From the NCBI GenBank assembly GCA_029215795.1, contig JARDYH010000001.1:184271654-184335653 (forward strand): a stretch of DNA of 64,000 bases, given 5' to 3'. This DNA comes from Anniella stebbinsi. Taxonomy: Eukaryota; Chordata; Lepidosauria; Squamata; Anniellidae. A program made the position numbers and the translations under genes. This document shows positions 55,201 through 60,560 of this stretch, piece by piece (the first letter of the stretch is position 1; every line of letters begins with the position of its first letter). The notes under the pieces are model-generated. The model did not search any database and was not told where the DNA came from. It saw only the letters and a list, made by a program, of their open reading frames with translations.

Positions 55201-57225
55201 TGCAGGGAAAAGTTATGCTAGTACTCAAGTCAAGCCTGCATTGAAAGTGCCATCTGGAGCACCTTCTCCTAATTCCTATTGTAGGGAAACTCCATAATTA
55301 GTGTACTTCCCGCAAGAGCTCAGAGAGCACAAGCTCAGAGAGCATATTTCATGTATACTTATTTTCTTATTTTCCAGGGTTGAGCAGGAGCTAAAGCATG
55401 GCACAAATGAAGAAATTTACGTAGCGGTACAAATGGATTTCTGGACATTGAGGCCAAGAGAGTGCTTTGTTCAAATAAAGCTGAATAAAACTGGAATCGG
55501 GCATGCAGGCACATGATTACACTGTTATTAATAGTGTAATCCTATTAATAGTCAAAAGTTACTTCCAGTTAAGTGGGTATAGGATTGCAGCTGAAGTAAG
55601 TAATCTTGTTTATAGTGTCTTCAAATGTGAAAGCTAAACAGACATTCTCAATTTTGCTATTTCTCCCCCTAAGCATATAAATTCTGTAAAGCAAAAGGGT
55701 TGTGGGCTGCATGACCAAAAGGCTCCATTTTGTTCTACATTGGTGTATTTTAATAGTTACAGTAACCAATTAATATGCATGCTTTTTAATTTCAAACTTG
55801 TTAAATTTATTTATTTATTTATTTATTACATTTGTATACCGCCCCATAGCCGAAGCTCTCTGGGCGGTTTACATAGGATTAAAAACAATTAAAAACAATA
55901 TACAAAAATTAAAACAGCAAAAACAGCAAAAACATACAACATACACACAATCTGTACATTTAAAAACCACTTCAACACTTCAAAAAAACAAAAAAAAAAC
56001 AAAAAAAACAAAAAAAAAAACCTACAAAAACAAAACAAAACAGACCCAGGCTCCTCAGATATTGCCAAATGCCTGAGAAAGCTTTGAATTAAAGTTAGAA
56101 AAATAACATCAGTCAGCCCTGATAGGATTGCAGTGCTATACAATAATATGCATACATACTTGGAATTAGGCTGAACTGACTTCTTTGTAAACATACATTA
56201 GATTGGGTCGCATGTGTCTTTTTTAACCAGTGTTAAACTACAATTTCAATTCCATTTCCAGCTGGTTGTGCAACAGTTATGCCTCAGTGCTGGTAGGAAA
56301 GGAGTCTTATCTTATTTGCATTTTGCATTGTGAAGACTTAGAAGAGACAGTATTGCTGGCTGCTACTGCAAAACATGGAAAGAGAAAGGCAACCATCAGC
56401 TCCTCCTTCACTGTGTGGGATTTTATCTCCTCCAGCTTTAACTGCATGTCTCCAGAGGGCAGGATGCAGAACTCTAACATGATGCATTGCTAGACTCTAC
56501 CATTGCACACATTATACGTAATTAGCAGAAGTTATGCTGCCCAGTGGTCTGCCACCTCAGTCCATCATCTTTTAGAGCCCAATCCAATACATATTCACTC
56601 AGGAGCAAACTTAACTAAGGGTGCTATTCTATGCATGTTTAAACAGAAAAAGTCCTACAATCCCCAGCATGCCCCAGGCCACCATGGCTGCATAGAGGGC
56701 AGCTGGGAGTTATATGACTTTTTTCTGTCTAAATGTGCGTAAGATTGCTCCTTAAATTCACTAAAATGTGCCTGGAAGTAACAACCAAGCAAGGCAACTC
56801 GCCTCGGGATGTCTGAACTCATTGAAATCAATGGGTTCAGTCGTGCTCAACTCTGTGGGGGATCAGATTTTAACAGCATAAGTAACCCTGGTCCATATTG
56901 ACTCAGAAGTCGCACTGTGTTCAATGGGGCTTGTGCCTGGTGAGCGCGTGTAGCGCTGCAGTCTGCAGGCTGGGCCTCGGTTACCTGGAGCCCCACGCGT
57001 GTCAGGGGGCACCAGCAAGGCCAGGGGAGCAGCCCGATGAGGCAGAATCGTCGCCGCCGCAGACCCCCCCACCCCCGCCACGGGGTCCACGGCGTTTGCT
57101 CCCCCTCCCACCGCCCCAGCTCCACTCACCCTGCTGGGGAGATCCGGGGGCGGCGGCTCTCTAGGCGTGGATGTCAATGGCCCCAGAGGAGCAGTATGCA
57201 AGTAGCCACCCCCCGGGGCCTCCAT
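12534..57225 (-). CDS. FAM228B: FAM228 family protein, whole gene (9 coding exons)
   Basis: Host gene on the minus strand, read by joining nine exons: 57225-57130, 48744-48688, 46926-46825, 43252-43148, 36343-36269, 34591-34394, 15893-15816, 13105-13018 and 12682-12534. The product is about 315 residues, close to the usual length of vertebrate FAM228B. Family landmarks run in order: a short charged stretch ending ENRFVR; the core [18 protein letters not shown] followed by [18 protein letters not shown]; an acidic/basic helix ending LNYCNKK; the YDPFFL and LYDPLLM repeats; and a C-terminal LPLLPLSRQ ... EWLKIP segment. Every intron has GT-AG ends and the reading frame is continuous. Exons 1-7 are symmetric (phase 0); only the last junction splits a glycine codon. 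No signal peptide or membrane segment is visible. FAM228 proteins have no established biochemical function. I favour FAM228B over FAM228A because of the [11 protein letters not shown] core, from memory of the family and not from a search. Confidence 0.9.
13018..13105 (-). CDS. FAM228B: FAM228 exon 8
   Basis: 29 codons plus one base; acceptor tttaatag, donor CAG/gtattc. It encodes [12 protein letters not shown], the second YDP motif, and ends QQCDT plus the first base of a split Gly codon. This matches the family's 'DPLLLQ ... CETG' segment. Confidence 0.92.
13215..13625 (+). repeat. unclassified GC-rich repeat, copy 1
   Basis: Matches 28850-29215 in inverse orientation over some 350 bp: shared blocks include ctccaaggtcaagtt and the contexts around cttgaaggacagcc and aggctggagaggcctcagga. 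It contains a 16-17 base poly-G run near 13350. The family is unknown to me. Confidence 0.55.
13790..15235 (+). mobile_element. CR1-like LINE, internally deleted
   Basis: Plus-strand reverse transcriptase remnant: [63 protein letters not shown], then after a deletion near 14390 the SADDTKLGG box. The C-terminal part includes [17 protein letters not shown] and [14 protein letters not shown]. The 3' non-coding part includes gctggacaaccatctgtcag. Several stops. Lies in FAM228 intron 8 and ahead of exon 7, antisense to the gene. Confidence 0.88.
15816..15893 (-). CDS. FAM228B: FAM228 exon 7
   Basis: 26 codons, acceptor tacacag and donor AAG/gtagga, phase 0. It encodes [11 protein letters not shown], then [15 protein letters not shown], the first of two 'YDP + hydrophobic' motifs characteristic of the family. 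It is separated from exon 6 by an 18.5-kb intron that contains the full-length L1. Confidence 0.93.
15894..17262. other. intron sequence without recognisable feature
   Basis: FAM228 intron 6 next to exon 7. AT-rich; no coding exon or clear repeat recognised. Confidence 0.4.
17263..17503. mobile_element. MITE with ATTTCTT-type inverted ends
   Basis: Left end taccgtatttcttctattct and right end tggaatcaaagaaatgcag are imperfect inverted repeats. The interior repeats the phrase gattctaagacgc. Non-coding. Confidence 0.55.
17671..18250 (-). other. open Pro/Ser-rich reading frame, origin unknown
   Basis: About 185 codons open on the minus strand after a possible acceptor (cttccattag near 18240). 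The sequence is dominated by Pro, Ser, Leu and Phe, and becomes more complex near the end ([18 protein letters not shown], then [20 protein letters not shown] and a stop). It has no ATG near the start. It may be the C-terminal exon of a decayed element, or a chance product of a long purine-rich plus strand. It does not join the FAM228 frame. Confidence 0.3.
18690..18870. mobile_element. MITE fragment (TTCAGACAACAC end)
   Basis: Left end cctgttcagacaacacac followed by repeated 'aagccatggttag / aaaccatggtta' phrases and a second cacaacatgctaag. Related at the end to the MITEs at 11765 and 26056 but with a different interior. The right end is not clear. Confidence 0.45.
18871..20202. other. intron sequence, includes a 28-bp minisatellite
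   Basis: No coding signal. Three copies of a 28-bp unit (gcaaactaaaagtaagcaa...) lie at 19761-19838. Confidence 0.5.
19761..19838. repeat. 28-bp minisatellite, about 2.8 copies
   Basis: Unit starts at 19761, 19789 and 19817, nearly identical copies. Confidence 0.9.
20370..24110 (-). pseudogene. L1 ORF2 (endonuclease / reverse transcriptase), decayed
   Basis: Starts near 24110 with [17 protein letters not shown] and the apurinic endonuclease motif [10 protein letters not shown]. The RT follows: [17 protein letters not shown], the [13 protein letters not shown] segment, [19 protein letters not shown], and a FADD catalytic box near 22045. The C-terminal Cys/His segment survives as [13 protein letters not shown], ending [11 protein letters not shown]. 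The frame changes at least ten times, so no full protein can be made. Confidence 0.9.
24414..25491 (-). pseudogene. L1 ORF1 (RNA-binding protein), frameshifted near the end
   Basis: The natural ATG is at 25491 ([13 protein letters not shown]). The middle has a coiled coil ([20 protein letters not shown]). The C-terminal half has the RRM/CTD of L1 ORF1p ([36 protein letters not shown]). A slip in a run of about ten A/T bases at 24568-24577 moves the last 50 codons into another frame, where the expected end ([20 protein letters not shown]) reads through to a stop at 24414. The protein packages L1 RNA. Confidence 0.88.
25716..26055. other. intron sequence without recognisable feature
   Basis: Short unique-looking stretch between the L1 duplication and a MITE. 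Confidence 0.4.
26056..26569. mobile_element. MITE with TGGCTGAATTCAGA ends, about 514 bp
   Basis: Left end tggctgaattcagatgacac and right end tgttgtccaaattcagcca are inverted repeats. The interior has 'ccccacacaaca' phrases shared with 38774 and 62130. Non-coding. Confidence 0.8.
26570..27084. other. intron sequence without recognisable feature
   Basis: No coding or repeat signal recognised. Confidence 0.35.
27085..27935 (+). mobile_element. CR1-like LINE 3' end, interrupted
   Basis: Reads [40 protein letters not shown] and [16 protein letters not shown], then the non-coding tail ending in the short repeat tattctatgattctatg at 27933, the typical CR1 3' terminus. An L2-type tail sits inside it at 27686-27874. 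Confidence 0.88.
27686..27874 (-). mobile_element. L2-type LINE 3' tail nested in CR1
   Basis: Starts with an (ATAAT)-rich tail, then cctgtggatcgaggcgggga and aggcctgcgggaagagatca, the same family as 33593-34060. CR1 sequence resumes directly after it at ttggactcaatggcc. Confidence 0.8.
28050..28165. repeat. palindromic dispersed repeat
   Basis: Left arm ccttccccaacctggtgacc ... gattacaactcccag and right arm gtccaaaatatctggaggg form a diverged hairpin. A very common squamate MITE type. Confidence 0.6.
28395..28520 (+). mobile_element. L2 LINE 3' tail
   Basis: Carries 'ctgcccagagagcttcggct' followed by the usual atacgaatgtaaataa end, the L2 3' UTR; the mirror image is at 55800-55890. Confidence 0.75.
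28850..29215 (-). repeat. unclassified GC-rich repeat, copy 2
   Basis: Inverse diverged copy of 13215-13625 (see there). Confidence 0.55.
29222..30690 (-). mobile_element. L2 LINE, 5'-truncated
   Basis: The minus strand encodes the C-terminal half of the L2 polyprotein. The 5' piece reads [18 protein letters not shown] (30600s). The best part, 29376-30068, has about 230 open codons: [45 protein letters not shown], and the end [29 protein letters not shown]. The 3' tail is AT-rich down to 29222. The intermediate 30070-30420 is frameshifted. Confidence 0.9.
31061..31663. mobile_element. MITE with GGGATGTGCA ends and GGATCGG-rich arms
   Basis: Inverted ends: gggatgtgcatgga at about 31071 and ccgatgcacatccct ending at about 31661. 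The arms consist of imperfect repeats of 'cggatcgga'. The GC-rich centre contains its own inverted repeat (gccgcgaagcctgtt ... aacaggcttcgcagcc). Non-coding; the same family, partial, is at 52234. Confidence 0.7.
31664..33592. other. intron sequence without recognisable feature
   Basis: FAM228 intron 6 continues. No exon or repeat recognised beyond short low-complexity runs. Confidence 0.35.
33593..34060 (-). mobile_element. L2-type LINE 3' end with (ATT)n tail
   Basis: About 97 open codons on the minus strand: [47 protein letters not shown], the C-terminus of an L2-clade RT protein. The 3' end is an (ATT)n microsatellite at 33593-33634. Confidence 0.85.
34394..34591 (-). CDS. FAM228B: FAM228 exon 6 (conserved core)
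   Basis: 66 codons, acceptor tcaattag and donor AAG/gtattg, phase 0 at both ends. This is the signature block of the family: [18 protein letters not shown], then [18 protein letters not shown], then a highly charged predicted helix ([14 protein letters not shown]) ending NYCNKK. It is the strongest evidence for the gene assignment. Confidence 0.95.
34830..34902. repeat. near-perfect 34-bp hairpin
   Basis: Arms 34830-34863 and 34869-34902 are complementary at about 31 of 34 positions, with a 5-base loop (gccgt). It lies in FAM228 intron 5. Confidence 0.85.
34903..36268. other. intron 5, no further feature
   Basis: An LINE-tail-like AT-rich piece ending (aaatacat)n lies near 35455-35480; otherwise nothing recognised. 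Confidence 0.35.
36269..36343 (-). CDS. FAM228B: FAM228 exon 5
   Basis: 25 codons, acceptor ttttactag and donor AGG/gtaaga, phase 0 at both ends. It encodes AIVNENQ at the start and [10 protein letters not shown] at the end. The ENRFVR end leads straight into the conserved [10 protein letters not shown] of exon 6, as in other FAM228 proteins. Confidence 0.88.
36404..36451. repeat. 24-bp tandem duplication
   Basis: Two identical copies of attagttttatgaattagca plus 4 bases, in intron 4. Confidence 0.9.
36452..38653. other. intron 4 sequence, mostly featureless
   Basis: Holds a (TAA)n microsatellite at 37236-37270 and a short inverted pair around 'caatcctatggcc / ggccataggata' at 37669-37712. 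Confidence 0.4.
38654..38770. mobile_element. small MITE-like hairpin
   Basis: ttagggctgttcacaaaaca on the left and tgtgttgtgtgaaccc on the right are imperfect inverted ends; the interior repeats 'acccacac/gtgtgtgg'. Abuts the next element. Confidence 0.45.
38774..39866. mobile_element. CpG-rich block ending in a MITE-type terminus
   Basis: Begins with tggctgaattcagacaacac and ccccacacaaca, the terminus of the 26056 MITE family, then turns into about 1 kb of GC- and CpG-rich sequence unlike its surroundings. No matching inverted end is seen at 39866. The minus strand has a plausible promoter-like start (cgtcacctcatccggaagc), an ATG at about 39774 and a gt donor-like site near 39640. Long open frames exist on both strands (262 codons plus, 183 minus) but match no family I know. 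It may be a truncated longer (autonomous) relative of the MITEs, or one with captured DNA. Confidence 0.5.
40398..40778 (+). other. open frame of unknown origin after a possible acceptor
   Basis: 126 codons open on the plus strand, just after a good acceptor-like site (gtctcttacag at about 40390). There is no ATG start. It contains a direct internal repeat: [13 protein letters not shown] and [12 protein letters not shown] (DNA 40527-40552 and 40694-40719). It could be a fragment of an unrecognised element or a decayed exon. Confidence 0.25.
42385..42690 (+). mobile_element. L2 LINE 3' end
   Basis: Plus strand: the phrase 'catttaaacacctcctgaag' followed by 'cacttgttcatccaggcctt' encodes the [18 protein letters not shown] L2 C-terminus. 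A 3' UTR and (AAAT)n tail at 42662-42686 follow. Confidence 0.85.
43148..43252 (-). CDS. FAM228B: FAM228 exon 4
   Basis: 35 codons between a cat-attag acceptor and a consensus gtgagt donor, phase 0 at both ends. Read in the gene's frame it gives a helix-like stretch ending [11 protein letters not shown] second frame is also open across the exon (it contains [11 protein letters not shown]), but that frame does not agree with the phases of exons 3 and 5. Confidence 0.7.
43762..44035. mobile_element. MITE with CAGGGGTAGGCA ends, 274 bp
   Basis: CAGGGGTAGGCA at the left and TGCCTACCCCTG at the right are exact inverted ends; CAGGGG-type ends are typical of hAT transposons. Flanking 8-mers do not match clearly. 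Non-coding. Confidence 0.85.
44036..44722. other. intron sequence with an L2-tail-like piece
   Basis: 44276-44370 resembles an L2 3' UTR on the plus strand (tttgtaaattgctctgagcc). Otherwise nothing. Confidence 0.4.
44723..45967. mobile_element. Penelope-like element, two partial copies in inverted orientation
   Basis: 44723-45075 and 45967-45490 are inverse copies sharing a 5' leader (aagctgtaattttctcc) and an RT segment. The plus copy encodes [18 protein letters not shown] then DIMVTFDVT before decaying. The minus copy encodes [19 protein letters not shown] and [12 protein letters not shown], a part missing from the plus copy. These are the characteristic Penelope-clade RT blocks. Head-to-head partial copies are a known Penelope insertion form. 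Both copies have stops. Confidence 0.85.
45968..46824. other. intron 3 without recognisable feature
   Basis: Short GTAGT-rich direct repeats near 46455-46510; no coding signal. Confidence 0.4.
46825..46926 (-). CDS. FAM228B: FAM228 exon 3
   Basis: 34 codons, acceptor tttatgcag and donor CAG/gtatac, phase 0 at both ends. It encodes an acidic stretch ([16 protein letters not shown]) that resembles the N-terminal 'DDF ... EW' segment of FAM228 proteins. It lies within otherwise repeat-free intron sequence. Confidence 0.75.
47100..47470 (+). repeat. AT-rich 'aaatgtgcac' repeat, copy 1
   Basis: Many short phrases of the aaatgtgcac(a)aaa type, ending gagattgacagatccatcc. Diverged relative of 49338-49525 plus 51078-51300. 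Family unknown. Confidence 0.5.
47471..48462. other. intron 2 without recognisable feature
   Basis: Nothing coding or repeated recognised. Confidence 0.35.
48463..48538. repeat. perfect 38-bp tandem duplication
   Basis: Two identical copies (48463-48500 and 48501-48538) starting tcttttactggatcaaatca, 150 bp downstream of FAM228 exon 2. Confidence 0.95.
48688..48744 (-). CDS. FAM228B: FAM228 exon 2 (small)
   Basis: 19 codons of Ser/Glu-rich sequence ending GEDWLIK. It has a good acceptor (tttttcag) but a weaker donor (AAG followed by gtttgc). Length 57 bp, phase 0 at both ends, so it could be skipped without breaking the frame. Of the nine exons it is one of the two least certain. Confidence 0.6.
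48745..49337. other. intron 1 without recognisable feature
   Basis: Nothing coding recognised. Confidence 0.35.
49338..51300 (+). repeat. AT-rich 'aaatgtgcac' repeat, copy 2, split by an R4 insertion
   Basis: The left half is 49338-49525 and the right half 51078-51300 (gaaaaatgcacat ... aactgacagattcgtc). Together they parallel 47100-47470. The R4 LINE occupies the gap. Confidence 0.55.
49526..51077 (-). mobile_element. R4/Dong-clade LINE, 5'-truncated
   Basis: Minus strand. RT thumb region: [40 protein letters not shown]. Then the C-terminal zinc-knuckle domain ([20 protein letters not shown]) and [29 protein letters not shown], leading into a restriction-enzyme-like endonuclease remnant (49720-49900). 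The 3' end is an (ATT)n tail at 49526-49552. Two frameshifts. R4 elements cut with a PD-(D/E)XK nuclease, not an AP endonuclease. Confidence 0.9.
51301..52233. other. intron 1, with a LINE-tail-like segment
   Basis: 51757-51960 begins (caat)n then cctttatttacagtcaacag, an A/T-rich LINE-tail-like piece of unknown family on the minus strand. The phrase 'acaataaagagaagg' flanks it on both sides (about 51740 and 51965), probably its target duplication. Confidence 0.45.
52234..53150. mobile_element. GGGATGTGCA MITE family, larger diverged copy
   Basis: Left end agggatgtgcacgg with 'atcggatcgga' arms; right arm with cgatgcgatccgatgc and aatcggatcggaa near 53090-53125. The end itself is missing on the right. 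The interior differs from 31061-31663. Confidence 0.6.
53165..53400 (+). mobile_element. CR1-like LINE fragment
   Basis: Encodes [20 protein letters not shown], the same region as 14640-14700 in another CR1 copy; decayed soon after. Confidence 0.75.
53739..54449. mobile_element. inverted-end DNA transposon remnant (GGGTGGATTTGATTTAAATC)
   Basis: Left gggtggatttgatttaaatc and right aatcatttatttttatccaccc are inverted ends about 710 bp apart. Interior non-coding. Similar ends occur in reptile and bird repeats as I know them. Confidence 0.65.
54490..55230 (+). mobile_element. CR1-like LINE fragment, decayed
   Basis: Plus strand, readable in short pieces: ctttgaaaagacttttaaca (the FxKAFDxVPH block), aggtttcttgatgacatcaa (the FADD-like block, altered), attgcagttcaatgtaagca. 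Many stops. Confidence 0.75.
55798..56075 (-). mobile_element. L2 LINE 3' tail with A-rich end
   Basis: (TTTA)n then gccgaagctctctgggcggt and long A-rich runs; the L2 3' UTR on the minus strand. Confidence 0.8.
56076..56929. other. intron 1 next to exon 1
   Basis: Nothing coding recognised; 'cagaaaaagtcctacaatcc' and similar phrases near 56640-56740 look like a small palindromic MITE. Confidence 0.35.
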
Positions 57226-57310
57226 GCCCACTGCTGCCCCTACCAGTCACAGGGCGGGGAGGGAGGGAGGGGGCGGCAGGTGTTATTGCGCCGCTTTCCG
57301 GCCACCGTCT
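56930..57310. promoter_or_regulatory. CpG island at the FAM228 5' end
   Basis: GC-rich, CpG-dense block in an AT-rich window, covering exon 1 and the start of intron 1. No TATA box is evident on the minus strand upstream of the ATG, so a dispersed CpG-island promoter is inferred. A divergent transcript on the plus strand is possible, but I could not identify one. Confidence 0.65.
57130..57225 (-). CDS. FAM228B: FAM228 exon 1 (start codon)
   Basis: The ATG at 57225 opens 32 codons rich in Pro and Gly ([10 protein letters not shown] at the N-terminus, LPSR at the end). The exon ends in CAGG followed by a consensus GTGAGT donor. The frame is phase 0, matching exon 2. A GTG six bases upstream is in frame but the ATG is the natural start. 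The exon lies inside the CpG island, as expected for a first exon. The transcription start is not determinable. Confidence 0.75.
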
Positions 57311-57562
57311 CAATTCGCTTCACAGGCCGCCAGCACAAGACCGCCAATCCCATTGTGTCCTTCCGCCAAGGGGGGGGTGAAATATGCCACGAAGTTCCGT
57401 GACCACCATAAATGGCACGCGAAAACGCTTTTATCGATGATAATAATAATAATAATCCATAGCAATAATCCAGAGCGCTTTTGTTATAACGCATATTTTC
57501 TACCAAACCCCTGACTAGGTGGAAGGACTTGTAATCCTACTTCCAATATCCATCCGCGTTTG

Positions 57563-57597
57563 GTTGCTAAGGTTCCCCCACCCGTATCCATGACAAT
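57563..57597 (-). promoter_or_regulatory. two RFX X-box-like sites
   Basis: GTTGCTAAGGTTCC (57563-57576) and GTATCCATGACAAT (57584-57597) each resemble the imperfect palindrome bound by RFX factors. They lie about 340-370 bp upstream of the FAM228 ATG. X-boxes are known in promoters of ciliary and spermatogenic genes. Functional use is inference. Confidence 0.4.
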
Positions 57598-59548
57598 CCA
57601 GCGACACCGCCCCTCTTCTATGATGGGACGTAAGGAACCACCAATTAGAAAAGAAAGGCCGCCACCAGACTCAGTCTTTGGTTTCAGGTGGGGAAAAGCC
57701 CGCTCTCCCTCCCTCCCTCCCTCCGCCTGCCTCTCCTGTATGGAAAGAGGTGAAGCCTGAACTGGAGGCGTGGAAGAGATTCAAGCATTTGCTAGACTTA
57801 TTGGCGCTGAGAGGTGAATGGCGAAGGAGAACTCGCTCTCAGATACTCTCTCGCCTCTCATTTTATGTGTGTTTCTCTTTGCAGGTGGAGGTAATGCATG
57901 TGAGCATGTGCAGAGCGCACTTGCATCATTACCCATCTCCCCCAGGCTCTTGATCTGGACGGCGGGGGTGGGGAGTTTAACCCTTTCATCCCACTCTGCG
58001 TTCCCGAAGAAACCTCCCCCACCCACAGCTCCTATTGGCCCCAGGAGGGGAGCATCTGTTCGATACACAGCCAAAGAGTATAAACTATCTAACGAACAAT
58101 TAATTGTGAAATTATTGCTGTCACTTTGAACTCTGAAATGTGTTATCAAATAATATTTACATTGATATTTAAGCAATCAAGTAATCATTAATTTAAAAAG
58201 TTTGAAACAAATTCTTGTAGATCTCTTACATATGGAGAAGTACAAAATTCAAAGTCATGGATTTTAAAGTCAAATACTCAAAATTCAGCTTGGCAACTAA
58301 TTTTTATTGTCATAGGAGTAGTTTTTGGTACACCCAAATTGTGCTGAAAACATTCATTCTTGGCGTTTACACCCAAAATGTCCCTAACAGTAGCATTTTC
58401 GAGAAAAGGGTACAAATTCTTCCCGATGCTACAATTTCCTTTTGATCAGTTTGTAGACTAGGTTTATCAAATAAAGATGCTTCATTACCACAGTTGATTC
58501 CAGGTGAGGCTGTTATGGTGCCATCGCCCTGCCTCGTACAAGAGCTGAGATGATGTCCACTCGTAATCGTGTTTTTCCACAGCTTCTTCCAACTTTTCTT
58601 TTCCCACAGAAAATCCATTAAGAAAGAAAAGTGTACACTGCCTTCTGATTGTTCATGCTGGGAGTCCTCCATCTGGAAGCACTCTTCAAACGACACATTT
58701 ATACTGCAGTCCCACACAACTTACCTGGGAGTAATTTCCATGAAACTTAATTGGACTTACTTCAGAGGAGATTTGTATTGTTTTGCACTGTTAGCTTTGT
58801 TAACTTCTATTTGTCACCTCTGGTATTGAGAAGTTACTCTGAAGCTTATGATGCCAATATTCGCTGTGTGTTTTTCTGATGCATTCTCTAAAATTCATGA
58901 AAAGCCATTGAGGAGATACTGTCTGCCGTACTAGAAAACTGGATGTGAATATTTAACTACATGACTGCTATTCCATTGTAACGAACAGGGGAAAGGGCAC
59001 TTCGAGGGCTCTTGGGGAAAGGTTTCCAAAGATTAAATATATGCACTGCACAAATGTTTTCTAAAAGATGTGGCCAAATTGGATTAAAAGTCATGGACAA
59101 AACAAGACCTAATTGTTTTCAGGAATCATGACAGCTAACTCAAATTCAAAATCCATCTGGGAATATTATAAAATATTCCTGGTTGTGGAGCCTCAGCAGG
59201 CACCTCGTCCACTGTCTTGTTCACCCCATCCTTCCTGGAGGATTAGGCCAGCTCAGTTCAGTCCCAACTGTTGTTCAGAATATTACAATCTCATCTGTAA
59301 GTTACAGGAAGGGGCAGTGTTGCAGTTAGCTAGTTACCGCATGGGAATTTTGGCAGAGCTAGCCTGAGGATGTCTATAGCCTACAGTGTGGTTTCCTGTT
59401 CCTCCCATTCCTCCCTTGCTTTTCTCTCTCTCTGACCGCCTCCATTATTCAGAGCAGTAGTGTTTGCCCTCCCTCCTGTTAGTGTTATAGAACACAAAGA
59501 AATGGGCTGAACAAAGTTTGTTTGAAATTATATGGTGTACCTGCATTT
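57598..59548. other. upstream flank of FAM228
   Basis: A (CCCT)n run lies at 57708-57724. 58700-58770 carries the dispersed 'acctgggagtaatttcc' motif. No second host gene was recognised on either strand. Confidence 0.4.
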
Positions 59549-59770
59549 CATAGAATCATAGAATAGTAGAGTTGGAAGGGGCCTATAAGGCCATCGAGTC
59601 CAACTCCCTGCTCAATGCAGGAATCCACCTTCAAGCATCCCTGACAGATGGTTGTCCAGCTGCCTCTTGAATGCCTCTAGTGTGGGAGAGCCCACCACCT
59701 CCCTAGGTCATTGGTTCCATTGTTGTGTTGCTCTAACAGTCAGGAAGCTTTTCCTGATGTCCAGCAAGAA
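59549..59770 (-). mobile_element. CR1 LINE 3' end
   Basis: Starts catagaatcatagaatagta (CR1 3' terminus, inverse of 27933) and continues with gttgtccagctgcctcttga; 3' UTR plus the last codons. Confidence 0.88.
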
Positions 59771-60179
59771 AATTTATGCAAGAAATCATATAAATTTACC
59801 TTTTCTTCACTAAAGAAAGCTGTGGTCTCTTTTTAGCCTCATTGGCATGTGGGACTGGTAAACGCTCATTCTGTTCTGCCTTTTGTTCCCCCCCCCCACT
59901 AATTGCATGCTGCATGCCATTTTGAATATGAAACCCCCAATCGGGCTGCCATGTTGTGCAAACCTGGCCAATGTGGGTTGAGGGTTAAACCACCCTCACC
60001 TAACTCTACTACAAACTGTGGGTTATGTAAGAGTTGTTTAATCCTCAAATAATCCATAATTCACATCAGCAATTGCCCCAATCAGGGGTTGCATATTCAA
60101 AATGTTGCCCGGCATACACTATGGCTCACTGGGGTTTAAACAGCCCAGGGGTGAAGAAAAGTTATTTTGAAATAGAGGC

Positions 60180-60560
60180 CTATCAAGTCCAACTTCCTGT
60201 TACCCATTGTGGAAGTATTTAAGCAGAGATTGGATGACCATCTGTTAGGAAGGCAGTGAGCAGGACATTAGACAGGATTGCCTCCCAGATCCCTTCCAAC
60301 TAAATTATGTGCCTCTGGTAAGCCCACAGGCAAATTAAGAAAGCAATAACTTTCTTAACTTGGTATTTAGAGACATGTTGCCTTATGATCCTGAAGGTAG
60401 CATGTAGTTATGACTAGTAGCCATTGATCACATTTTTCTCCATGCATTTATCAAATCCCCTTTAAAGGGTGGCTATCACTGCATCTTCTGGCAGGGACTT
60501 ATATAGTTTAACTTCAAAAATGTAACTTAACTGAAAGATCATCTCTTTACTAAGCTTTTA
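60180..60560. mobile_element. two short CR1/L3-like fragments
   Basis: 60190-60330 (plus) has agattggatgaccatctgtt. 60415-60560 (minus) has catgcatttatcaaatcccc. Both are 3' parts of CR1-clade LINEs. Confidence 0.65.

Noticed and set aside
55889..56194. 101-codon minus-strand frame rich in Phe/Leu
   Set aside because: Translation of the A-rich tail of an L2 copy.
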